In this document: one piece after another, positions 16,335 through 22,885 of the stretch
Layout of the letters: every line of letters begins with the position of its first letter
Numbering within the stretch: the stretch's first letter is position 1
NCBI GenBank assembly: GCA_963660385.1
Contig: CAVKWQ010000001.1
Coordinates: 1-64,000, forward strand
DNA length: 64,000 nucleotides
Direction: 5' to 3'
Source of the DNA: Avelusimicrobium sp963660385
GTDB taxonomy: Bacteria > Elusimicrobiota > Elusimicrobia > Elusimicrobiales > Elusimicrobiaceae
Program-made: the position numbers and the translations under genes
Notes under the pieces: model-generated
The model's input: the letters and a program-made list of their open reading frames with translations, nothing else
Told to the model about the DNA's origin: nothing
Databases searched by the model: none

Positions 16335-16898
16335 GTGAAAAACTTGTTTACGGGCCGATTAGACGGCTTTACGCTCATTGAGTTATTGGTAGTGGTTTTG
16401 ATTATTGGCATATTGGCGGCGGTGGCTGTGCCGCAATACGAAAAGGCGGTTTGGAAGAGCCGTGCGGCGGAACTGCGGACGAATACGCGCACATTGGCTA
16501 CGGCGCAGGAAGCCTTTTATTTGGCCAATAACAATTATCCGCATCAGTTTGACGAATTGGATTTGGATATTAACTTACCCAACCGCGGACGGGGTTCGCA
16601 ATGCGGTTTAACCACGCAGGACAGCCGCGGAAATGATAATTATGAACTGATTGTAAATAATAATTGGGGCGCGCACTTTTTGTCCTCTTCTATGTTTTTA
16701 AAGGGCCCTTATAAATGCGGCGGGTTTACGTATGTTCACCCAAATACAGTAGCAACGGGAGCAAGGGAGAGCAAAATGTATTGCTGGGAATGGACAGGCG
16801 CGAATTATACGGCCCAGCCGGGTGATTTTTGTGAGCGCGTAATGCAAGGGCATTATGTGGCGACAAATTGGGGTTACCGTATGTACGAATTGCCGTAA
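16335..16898 (+). CDS. Type IV pilin-like protein
   Basis: Prepilin-like protein of about 187 residues. A GTG start at 16335 is preferred: GAGG (16325-16328) lies 6 nt upstream, while the in-frame ATG at 16323 has none. The leader is then VKNLFTGRLDG|FTLIELLVVV. The helix ends AVPQYEKAVWKS. The C-terminal domain is distinct from the other three pilins of the window and carries cysteines in SQCGLTT, YKCGGFT, MYCWEW and DFCERV, so two disulfides are possible. Single gene with a strong terminator shared with the next, convergent pilin gene. Confidence 0.85.
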   Translation: MKNLFTGRLDGFTLIELLVVVLIIGILAAVAVPQYEKAVWKSRAAELRTNTRTLATAQEAFYLANNNYPHQFDELDLDINLPNRGRGSQCGLTTQDSRGNDNYELIVNNNWGAHFLSSSMFLKGPYKCGGFTYVHPNTVATGARESKMYCWEWTGANYTAQPGDFCERVMQGHYVATNWGYRMYELP

Positions 16899-16910
16899 GG
16901 ATATAAATGA

Positions 16911-16946
16911 AAAACCCCGGGATATTAAAATACCCCGGGGTTTTCT
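16911..16946. terminator. Bidirectional intrinsic terminator
   Basis: AAAACCCCGG/CCGGGGTTTT stem between two convergent pilin genes. Confidence 0.85.
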
Positions 16947-16961
16947 AAAACATATTAAACA

Positions 16962-17438
16962 TTATTTGCAATATACCCAATCGTTTGGTTCGTAGCAATC
17001 GCTCCACATACTTTTTACCATTTTGTAGCCCTTGGGGTGGTTTTTATTGGCACGCACTTTAAATTCACCGCCCGTAAACGCGCCAATTTGAATCATATAT
17101 TCCCCGGCATAAGGATAGGTCCCGGCAAAATATGCGGTATCCCCCTCGCGCTTGAAATAAAAGAACTCGTCTAACATCGTTTCGTTGCTGCCGGTAGTAA
17201 TGATATTACCGTTTTTATCCTTTATTTCAATTCCCATTTCGTCCAAGGTACACAGTTCATTGCCTGTTGCCAGTTTGCACACGGCTACATTATCGGCAAT
17301 GTTGCGCATTACGGGAACCCATTTCATCAGGCGGGCTTTCATTACCGCATTTTGGTATTGGGGCAGCGCTACCGACGCCAAAATGCCGATAATTAATACG
17401 ACGACCAACAACTCAATTAACGTAAAACCTTTTTTCAT
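16962..17438 (-). CDS. Type IV pilin-like protein
   Basis: Prepilin-like protein of 158 residues with the shortest leader of the four: MKKG|FTLIELLVVV (cleavage after Gly4). GAGGAGG lies 6 nt before the ATG at 17438, which excludes the longer in-frame start at 17495. The helix ends ALPQYQNAVMKA. Two C-terminal cysteines (MWSDCYEPND and VYCK at the end) could form the pilin D-loop. The body is acidic and shorter than the others. A single gene facing the pilin at 16335. Confidence 0.87.
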   Translation of the reverse strand: MKKGFTLIELLVVVLIIGILASVALPQYQNAVMKARLMKWVPVMRNIADNVAVCKLATGNELCTLDEMGIEIKDKNGNIITTGSNETMLDEFFYFKREGDTAYFAGTYPYAGEYMIQIGAFTGGEFKVRANKNHPKGYKMVKSMWSDCYEPNDWVYCK

Positions 17439-17566
17439 AAGGTCCTCCTCTAATCCTGCTATGTATAGTTTAATAAAAATGTCCTGCGTTATCAATGGTA
17501 AGAACTACTGCCAAAAGTAAAAAAAATTTGTATAATAAGAGTGTTATTTTTATAGGAGATTTGCAA

Positions 17567-17863
17567 ATGTACACCTTAACCTTGGTTTTGCACTTTATTG
17601 TTTGTATTTTGTTGATTTTGCTCGTCCTTTTACAGAGCGGCAAAGGTTCCGCCGCCGGAATTTTCGGTGCATCTGGCGCGGATAACTTGTTTGCCAGCCC
17701 CACCGCCTTTAACGCTATTAACAAATTTACCGCTATTTTGGCACTTATTTTGATGTGCACCTCCGTCGTGCTGACGATTGCTTCCAACAAAAAATCGTCC
17801 GCCTCGGTGTTGGACTCGGTAAAAGTTCCGGCCGCTACGGCCCCGGCTGTACCCGGCAAATAA
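17567..17863 (+). CDS. secG: Preprotein translocase subunit SecG
   Basis: Small inner-membrane subunit of the Sec translocon, 98 residues. Two hydrophobic helices (residues 2-23 and about 50-70) flank the conserved cytosolic loop LQSGKGSAAGIFGASGADNLF, the SecG signature. A Pro/Ala-rich tail ends VPGK. TAGGAG lies just before the ATG at 17567; an upstream in-frame ATG at 17495 overlaps the region carrying a TATAAT (17531-17536) and is rejected. Followed by tRNA-Leu, a common arrangement (secG-leu tRNA) in other bacteria. Confidence 0.93.
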   Translation: MYTLTLVLHFIVCILLILLVLLQSGKGSAAGIFGASGADNLFASPTAFNAINKFTAILALILMCTSVVLTIASNKKSSASVLDSVKVPAATAPAVPGK

Positions 17864-17895
17864 TTAAGTTTCCGCCTAAAAAAGCGGTGATTTAG

Positions 17896-17924
17896 TTGCG
17901 CGGCGCATAGTTTTTTAGTAAAAT
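17896..17924 (+). promoter_or_regulatory. Promoter of tRNA-Leu
   Basis: TTGCGC (17896-17901), 17-bp spacer, TAAAAT (17919-17924), about 50 bp before the mature tRNA. Confidence 0.5.
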
Positions 17925-17975
17925 ATATATGTAGTCGCAAAGATGTTCTTTAAAACCCTCAGTAGTAAGATTTTC

Positions 17976-18057
17976 GCGCAGGTGGCGGAATTGGTATACG
18001 CGTGCGTTTGAGGGGCGCATGCCGCAAGGCTTGAGGGTTCGAGTCCCTCTCTGCGCA
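17976..18057 (+). tRNA. tRNA-Leu (GAG)
   Basis: 82-nt class II tRNA with a long variable arm. Acceptor GCGCAGG pairs with TCTGCGC (one G-T), discriminator A. D arm GGCGGAATTGGTATACGC; anticodon stem TGCGT/GCGCA with loop TTGAGGG, anticodon GAG; T arm GAGGGTTCGAGTCCCTC. CCA is not encoded. Reads CUC/CUU leucine codons. Confidence 0.95.
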
Positions 18058-18064
18058 TATTTAA

Positions 18065-18096
18065 TAAAAAACCCAGACTTAATGTCTGGGTTTTTT
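18065..18096 (+). terminator. Intrinsic terminator after tRNA-Leu
   Basis: ACCCAGAC/GTCTGGGT stem followed by T6. Confidence 0.85.
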
Positions 18097-18099
18097 ATT

Positions 18100-18350
18100 T
18101 AAATATTGAGCAAGAGAGCGCACCAACTGCCCCTGCGGGGTCGCCAAAAGCGTAGGGACGAGAAAGGCGCAGCGATGTTTTTGTTTGTGTGCATATAGTT
18201 CCACGGCACACAAGGCAAAAACCGCGAGCCCGGCCTGCAAGAAAATTCCGTCAGGAATTTTACTGGAAGGCGAGTCCTAGTTTTAATAGTTTGCCCCAAC
18301 TTTCCCCTGCGGGGCCGCCCACTCTTATGGGATGACGGCAAAAACTATAT
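18100..18350. other. Intergenic region with dispersed repeat modules
   Basis: No credible gene. It holds two copies of a CCCTGCGGGG-TCGCC/CCGCC motif (18131-18145 and 18304-18320), which also occurs in the pilin leader (about 201-213 and, inverted, 293-307). A reverse-strand TTGCCGTCATCCC (18327-18339) is identical to 74-86. It appears to be a decayed mosaic of the same palindromic repeats. Confidence 0.45.
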
Positions 18351-18352
18351 AT

Positions 18353-18384
18353 AAAAAACCGGGCCTAAACAGCAGGCCCGGTTT
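18353..18384 (-). terminator. Distal copy of the pgk terminator
   Basis: AACCGGGCCT/AGGCCCGGTT stem with T6 on the minus strand. Its core (18361-18386) is identical to 18570-18595. Confidence 0.8.
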
Positions 18385-18402
18385 GTGCAAATATTTCTGT
18401 GC

Positions 18403-18460
18403 TTGGCAAAAAGTCTTTCCTGGCTTATTTCGCTAACGCGACTAATCCGGGAAGTTCCTT
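18403..18460 (-). repeat. Duplicate of the pgk 3' end
   Basis: 58 bp matching 18613-18670 with two differences. Read leftward it encodes KELPGLVALAK and a stop, the last 11 residues of phosphoglycerate kinase, plus 22 bp of its 3' flank. No upstream pgk sequence is attached. Confidence 0.85.
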
Positions 18461-18474
18461 CTGGACTAAATAAC

Positions 18475-18502
18475 AAAATCCCCCGCGGAGCGGAGGATTT
18501 TG
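18475..18502 (-). terminator. Terminator-like hairpin after middle pgk tail
   Basis: AAAATCC/GGATTTT with a GC-rich centre, 15 bp beyond the stop of the middle pgk tail copy. Confidence 0.6.
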
Positions 18503-18516
18503 TTTGTGTCAGCAGA

Positions 18517-18553
18517 CTATTTAGCCAAAGCAACAAGTCCAGGAAGTTCCTTT
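18517..18553 (-). repeat. Diverged second copy of the pgk C-terminal codons
   Basis: Read leftward it encodes KELPGLVALAK and a TAG stop, the same peptide as the pgk end, but with largely different codons (for example CTT-GTT-GCT-TTG-GCT against TTA-GTC-GCG-TTA-GCG). It is therefore a fragment of a diverged pgk allele, not a recent copy. Confidence 0.75.
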
Positions 18554-18569
18554 TTGCGAAAAATAGACT

Positions 18570-18588
18570 GGGCCTAAACAGCAGGCCC
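18570..18588 (-). terminator. Proximal pgk terminator hairpin
   Basis: GGGCCT/AGGCCC stem on the minus strand, 46 bp after the pgk stop; the T tract is interrupted (AGTCTATTTTT). Confidence 0.6.
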
Positions 18589-18634
18589 GGTTTGTATTAG
18601 ATTTTGTTCCAGTTGGCAAAAAGTCTTTCCTAGC

Positions 18635-19834
18635 TTATTTCGCTAACGCGACTAATCCAGGAAGTTCCTTCCCTTCCACAAATTCCATACTGGCACCACC
18701 GCCGGTAGAAACGTGGGAAAGTTCCTTCTGGTTGAATTTGCCTTTTTTGAGCACGTTGACGCTGTCGCCGCCGCCGATAATGGTGGTCGCGCCGGCTTTG
18801 GTGGCGTCAATCATCGCTTGGGCAATAGCAAAACTGCCTTTGGCAAAGTTCGGAAATTCAAATACGCCCATCGGGCCGTTCCAGAAAATCGTCTTGCATT
18901 TAAGGAGTTCTTCGCGGAACGCAGCAACCGTTTTAGGACCAATATCCAAGCCCATCAAATCAGCCGGGATGTTGATGTCTTCCACGGCCACGGGTTCGGT
19001 GGTTTCGGCAAATTCTTTACCGCAAACGTGATCCACGGGCAGCAAGATTTTAACGCCTTTTTCCTGGGCTTTAGCCAAAACGGCTTTGGCTTCGTTTTCT
19101 TTTTCGGCGTCAAACAAAGACTTGCCGATTTCGTGGCCCTGTACTTTGAGGAACGTGTAAGCCATACCGCCACCAATGACGAGGACGTTTACCTTGTCCA
19201 TCAAATTGTTGAGCAACATAATTTTGTCGGACACTTTGGCGCCGCCGACCACAGCCGCAAACGGGCGGGCCGGGTTTTCAAGGGCTTTACCCAAAAATTC
19301 CACTTCTTTCTGCACGAGGAAACCCGCGCAGCCGGGCAAAAAGTCCGTAATGGCGCTGGTGGAAGCGTGGGCGCGGTGAACCGTACCAAAGGCTTCCTGC
19401 ACAAAGATTTCGCCGTGTTTAGCCAACTGTTTGGCAAATTCGGCGTCGTTCTTTTCTTCTTCGGGGTGGTAGCGGAGGTTTTCCAAGAGGGCAATTTCGC
19501 CGTTTTTGGTTTCGGCTACTACTTTATCGGCCTCAGCACCTACGCAATCTTTGGCGAAATGCACCGGTACGCCGAACAATTTTTCCACTTCGGCGGCCAC
19601 GGGAGCCAAACTAAATTCCGGAACTACTTTGCCTTTCGGGCGGCCCAAGTGGGCGATAAGCACGATGCGGCAGTTGTTTTCAAGCAGGTATTTAATGGTT
19701 TTTTCAGTGGCGACGATACGTTTGTTGTTATCTACTTTACCGTCTTTCAAAGGTACGTTGTAATCTACGCGCACCAATACTTTTTTGTTTTTCAGGTCCA
19801 TATCCTGAATTTTTTTGATGCTATCAAAATTCAT
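18635..19834 (-). CDS. pgk: Phosphoglycerate kinase
   Basis: Glycolytic kinase of 399 residues that makes ATP and 3-phosphoglycerate from 1,3-bisphosphoglycerate in the cytosol. Seen in sequence: RVDYNVPLKDGKV (N-terminal substrate loop), HLGRPKG, LLENLRYHPEEEKND, the hinge region AVVGGAKVSDKI, GGGMAYTFLK, WNGPMGVFEF, and the nucleotide loop GGGDSVNVLKK; family length is about 390-400. An AAAGGAG ribosome site lies 14 nt before the ATG (19834). The preceding gene is not functionally related, so pgk looks monocistronic. The end of the gene, KELPGLVALAK-stop, is repeated twice downstream. Confidence 0.97.
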   Translation of the reverse strand: MNFDSIKKIQDMDLKNKKVLVRVDYNVPLKDGKVDNNKRIVATEKTIKYLLENNCRIVLIAHLGRPKGKVVPEFSLAPVAAEVEKLFGVPVHFAKDCVGAEADKVVAETKNGEIALLENLRYHPEEEKNDAEFAKQLAKHGEIFVQEAFGTVHRAHASTSAITDFLPGCAGFLVQKEVEFLGKALENPARPFAAVVGGAKVSDKIMLLNNLMDKVNVLVIGGGMAYTFLKVQGHEIGKSLFDAEKENEAKAVLAKAQEKGVKILLPVDHVCGKEFAETTEPVAVEDINIPADLMGLDIGPKTVAAFREELLKCKTIFWNGPMGVFEFPNFAKGSFAIAQAMIDATKAGATTIIGGGDSVNVLKKGKFNQKELSHVSTGGGASMEFVEGKELPGLVALAK

Positions 19835-19927
19835 AGTTTCTTTTGGCTCCTTTAATAATTCCCCCCGCCTTAACAGCGGGGTTTCTCTACTCTTTAATTT
19901 TACAAAATTTAGACGGCTCCGGCACGA

Positions 19928-20653
19928 TTAGCGTTTCTGCGATTTGGCCAACAGTTGCAAAATTTCAATGTACAGCCAAATAAGCGTAACCATTAAACTA
20001 AACGCGGCGTACCACTCCATATACTTGGGCGCGGCAAAGCGGGAGGTCATTTCGTCAATAAAATTAAAGTCCAGCAAAAAGTTTAACGCGGCTACAATGC
20101 ACACCACCACGCTAATGCCGATAGACAGCGGTGAGTTGGACGTTAAATAGGCCGTACTTACGCCAAAGAGCGATAAGATAAACGAACCGATATATAACAC
20201 ACAAATAGCCAGCGTGGCCGAGAAAATGCCAATCATTAGCCCGCGGGATACCTTGATAATTTTCGTGCGGTAGATAAAGAGCATCGCAAAAAATACCAGG
20301 AACGTAATCGCCACCGCATTAAACACAATGCCTTTAAATTGGGCGTTGTATTGGGCCGAAATGGCGCCTAATAAAGCCCCTTCCAACAGCGCGTAAATGG
20401 GTGCGGTAAAGGCCGAAACGGACGGCTTAAAGGATGTAACCATTGCGAGCGCAAACGCACCGATGGCGGATAGGCCCATCGCCAGCCCGGAAATTTGCGG
20501 GTTCGTCCAAGTAAACATTGCCCCCACCACACATAAAAACAGCAGGCAGAAGGTTTTGTTAATGGTGCCTTGCAGCGTCATCGGCTGTACGGCACGGGCA
20601 GATTCTTGCGCGCGTTCAAACGCGGCTTCGTTAAACATAGGATTATTTGCCAT
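19928..20653 (-). CDS. Bax inhibitor-1/YccA-family membrane protein
   Basis: A 241-residue inner-membrane protein with seven hydrophobic segments. The N-terminal cytosolic stretch MANNPMFNEAAFERAQ leads to TINKTFCLLFLCVVGAMFTW. ALLEGALLGAISAQYNAQFKGIV and the last helix VTLIWLYIEILQLLAKSQKR match the BI-1/YccA (YbhL-like, Bax1-I) family. Bacterial members are proton/calcium-leak-like channels or modulators of FtsH; the exact role here is unknown. A GGGGG-type ribosome site precedes the ATG. A weak CCCCGC/GCGGGG hairpin follows the stop before pgk. Confidence 0.85.
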   Translation of the reverse strand: MANNPMFNEAAFERAQESARAVQPMTLQGTINKTFCLLFLCVVGAMFTWTNPQISGLAMGLSAIGAFALAMVTSFKPSVSAFTAPIYALLEGALLGAISAQYNAQFKGIVFNAVAITFLVFFAMLFIYRTKIIKVSRGLMIGIFSATLAICVLYIGSFILSLFGVSTAYLTSNSPLSIGISVVVCIVAALNFLLDFNFIDEMTSRFAAPKYMEWYAAFSLMVTLIWLYIEILQLLAKSQKR

Positions 20654-20710
20654 AATTTTCCCCCTTTTGGTAAGATACTTTTATTTTATAAAAATTCGGT
20701 CCAAAATAGT

Positions 20711-20738
20711 AAAAAAACACCCGCCTTTTGGGCGGGTG
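20711..20738 (-). terminator. Intrinsic terminator
   Basis: CACCCGCC/GGCGGGTG stem followed on the minus strand by T7; ends the gene at 20764-21642. Confidence 0.85.
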
Positions 20739-20763
20739 CGGTAAAAATTTTGGTAAAAGAGAA

Positions 20764-21642
20764 TTATTTGTAAATGTTTTCGTCTTTTACGTGGGCGCTG
20801 ATATAATTCCACTCCGAGGCCGGCAAACTCTGTTTAAAGAAATTCAACGATTTCTGGGTTAAGAAATGATACCAGCGGCCGGATTTGCGTTTGGATTTTT
20901 TGGAGTCCGTGTTATTGAAACCTAACAAAAAGTCAAAATTGCTTCTATCGGGGTTACTGCCAAAGACCGGGTCCCCCGTGTCGCCGTCAATGAATTTCCG
21001 GCAAACTTGGAAGCATTGCGTATCGGAGCAGACATTTACAATGTTCACGTCTGCGCACTCGCGGCCACTAAAAACCATATCGTCGCGGTTGAGAATCATT
21101 TTCGGGAAAGCCGTTTTCAGTTTTGCCGCATTTTTGGCTACGAACAAATCCGTAATCGGCAATTTTTCAATTTCCTTCTTTAATTTGGCATTTGCGCCGT
21201 CAATGACAATAAGTAACAATTTGTCTTCTTGGCGGAAATCTTTCGGACCAATGGTTACCCCGTCCACGCTGATATCAGAAATCCAGCGGTTTACGTTTTG
21301 GGTGGTAATTTCGGGGCCTACACCGTTTCCCATATATACAATATGTTCCCCCTTGCCGCTTAAATCCATACAAGCGCGGGAGGCCAAAAGCGTATTAGGT
21401 GCAATGCGTACCGCGGGGCATTCCTTTACAATAGGGTCATTGTTCGCGTAAACATCGGTAAAACGGGCTTGCACCGTCATTTTAATCATAATGACACCCT
21501 TTTCGTGTGCATTTGTGGAAGAAGATGCCGCCAATTTCTTTTTAATCGCAGAGTCAAGCATTTTTGATTTATCTGGCGTTTGCGCGTTTAAAACGGCCGC
21601 GCAACTGCAAAAAGCCAACAGTAAAACCAGCAATTTTTTCAT
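20764..21642 (-). CDS. Secreted protein with degenerate trypsin-like fold
   Basis: A 292-residue exported protein (signal peptide to about residue 20, LNAQ). The layout recalls an S1 chymotrypsin-like protease with lost catalytic residues. CPAVRIAPNTLLASRACM corresponds to the strand and TAAHC box, with Arg in place of histidine. KLLLIVIDG fits the Asp102 region. DGDTGDPVFG corresponds to GDSGGPLF, with Thr for the nucleophile Ser. Cysteines in CADVNIVNVCSDTQCFQVC could form disulfides near the active-site loop. Family assignment is by pattern only. It is followed downstream by BI-1 and preceded by a paralogue (21772-22695); each has its own terminator. It may be a binding protein or pseudoprotease in the periplasm or outside the cell. 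Confidence 0.6.
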   Translation of the reverse strand: MKKLLVLLLAFCSCAAVLNAQTPDKSKMLDSAIKKKLAASSSTNAHEKGVIMIKMTVQARFTDVYANNDPIVKECPAVRIAPNTLLASRACMDLSGKGEHIVYMGNGVGPEITTQNVNRWISDISVDGVTIGPKDFRQEDKLLLIVIDGANAKLKKEIEKLPITDLFVAKNAAKLKTAFPKMILNRDDMVFSGRECADVNIVNVCSDTQCFQVCRKFIDGDTGDPVFGSNPDRSNFDFLLGFNNTDSKKSKRKSGRWYHFLTQKSLNFFKQSLPASEWNYISAHVKDENIYK

Positions 21643-21738
21643 AAGGTTCCTCGTATTAGAAAATATCCTTCTCTATAATCATATGATTTTTTACCTGGAA
21701 TTTCCAGGGCCAAAGGGCCCAGGCCTTGTATAGGCCCT

Positions 21739-21765
21739 AAAAAACACCCGCCTTGCAGGCGGGTG
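21739..21765 (-). terminator. Intrinsic terminator
   Basis: CACCCGCC/GGCGGGTG stem with T6 on the minus strand, almost identical to the one at 20711. Confidence 0.85.
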
Positions 21766-21771
21766 GTAAAA

Positions 21772-22695
21772 CTATTTAAAGAACGGAACGGCGGTTCCAT
21801 CAAAGAATAAACGCCCTTTTATGCGGTTCCAATCTTGGGGACGATACTTGTTTATTGCATCTTTGATGAAAAGCAAATCTTCCTTGGTAAGCGAATACCA
21901 AGTATCCGATGTTTTTCCGTCATAGGTGTGGAAAGTATCATCAAACGTCATTTGCAATGCATAGGATATTTCGCCTTTATTATAGGCCGCTAAAAATTCA
22001 TTTTCTTGTTTGGAAAACAAGAACAAGGGGTCCGTGGCCGTGCCCGATAAATCCATAAAGTTCTCTTTAAGTTTAAAGGTATTTCCTTTAATGGAGTTGG
22101 ACTTGAAGGATCTTTCACGCACGGCGTCTGTTCCCAGACGGGCGGTGTTGATTTTAACCGTATGGTTAGCGCTTAATGCAAACAATTTGGAAGGAGACGT
22201 GGTACCTAAGACATTTACATACGGCCCGGTAAAACTGGCGTTATTGCTCCAAATAAGCATAATCCGTTCGTTGCGGGTGTAGTTGTTTACGTTAAGGGCA
22301 ATCCTGCCAGCAGAGGCTTTTAGAATTTTACGGTGGTGGCGTTCCATATAGACGTGGTCCCCCGGCTCGCGAATATCTTCGGTAGAATAGTTCATACAAG
22401 TTCCGGCTAAAAGCAACCAATGGGAATCCAAGGCATAGGCTTTGCAGGCGATATCCGCCTCAAAGGGGCCGTTTTCTTGTTCCATATTATGGTCATAAAA
22501 GTTTTCGGTAATATTAAAATCTACACGGATATTTTCGCTGATGGCCCCTTTATTGGTTTCTCTATGGGTGGGGCGGGCCTTTTTGTCTTGTTGTATGATT
22601 TTGTCTGCGATTGTGCTTTCAGCAAAGACTGGTTGGATAGTGGTGGTGGCGGTTAATACGCCAAGCGTTAAAGCAACTGCTAAAAGTTTCTTCAT
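21772..22695 (-). CDS. Secreted protein with degenerate trypsin-like fold (paralogue)
   Basis: A 307-residue exported protein. The start at 22695 (MKKLLAVALTLGVL...) is set by TAGGAGG 4 nt upstream; a longer in-frame start at 22734 is rejected. The signal peptide ends near VFAES. The same layout as its neighbour is seen: CKAYALDSHWLLLAGTCM corresponds to the TAAHC strand (Thr for His) and LSGTATDPLFLF to GDSGGPLF (Ala or Thr for Ser). Both end with a similar segment: WYSLTKEDLLFIKDAINKY...DWNRI here and WYHFLTQKSLNFFKQSL...EWNYI in the neighbour. So the two are homologues. No catalytic triad is visible. Its own terminator follows. Confidence 0.6.
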   Translation of the reverse strand: MKKLLAVALTLGVLTATTTIQPVFAESTIADKIIQQDKKARPTHRETNKGAISENIRVDFNITENFYDHNMEQENGPFEADIACKAYALDSHWLLLAGTCMNYSTEDIREPGDHVYMERHHRKILKASAGRIALNVNNYTRNERIMLIWSNNASFTGPYVNVLGTTSPSKLFALSANHTVKINTARLGTDAVRERSFKSNSIKGNTFKLKENFMDLSGTATDPLFLFSKQENEFLAAYNKGEISYALQMTFDDTFHTYDGKTSDTWYSLTKEDLLFIKDAINKYRPQDWNRIKGRLFFDGTAVPFFK

Positions 22696-22832
22696 ACATC
22701 CTCCTAGATTATTTTCTCTATATATTCTATACAACTATTTAACATTTTTCCAGTTCCCAAAAGGCCTACTTTCCTTGGGGCCAAAGGACCTATAATAGGC
22801 AATACCGGGCGGTTGGCCTTTTTCCCCTAACA

Positions 22833-22869
22833 TAAAAAACCGGGACACTTTAAAAGTGCCCCGGTTTTT
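22833..22869 (-). terminator. Intrinsic terminator of groES-groEL
   Basis: AACCGGGGCACTT/AAGTGTCCCGGTT stem followed by T6 on the minus strand. Confidence 0.85.
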
Positions 22870-22885
22870 CGTACAGGCTGTTAAA

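Noticed and set aside
18713..19855. Open frame of 380 codons antisense to pgk
   Set aside because: Mirror of the pgk coding sequence, rich in Phe, Gly and His, with no ribosome site and no plausible fold.
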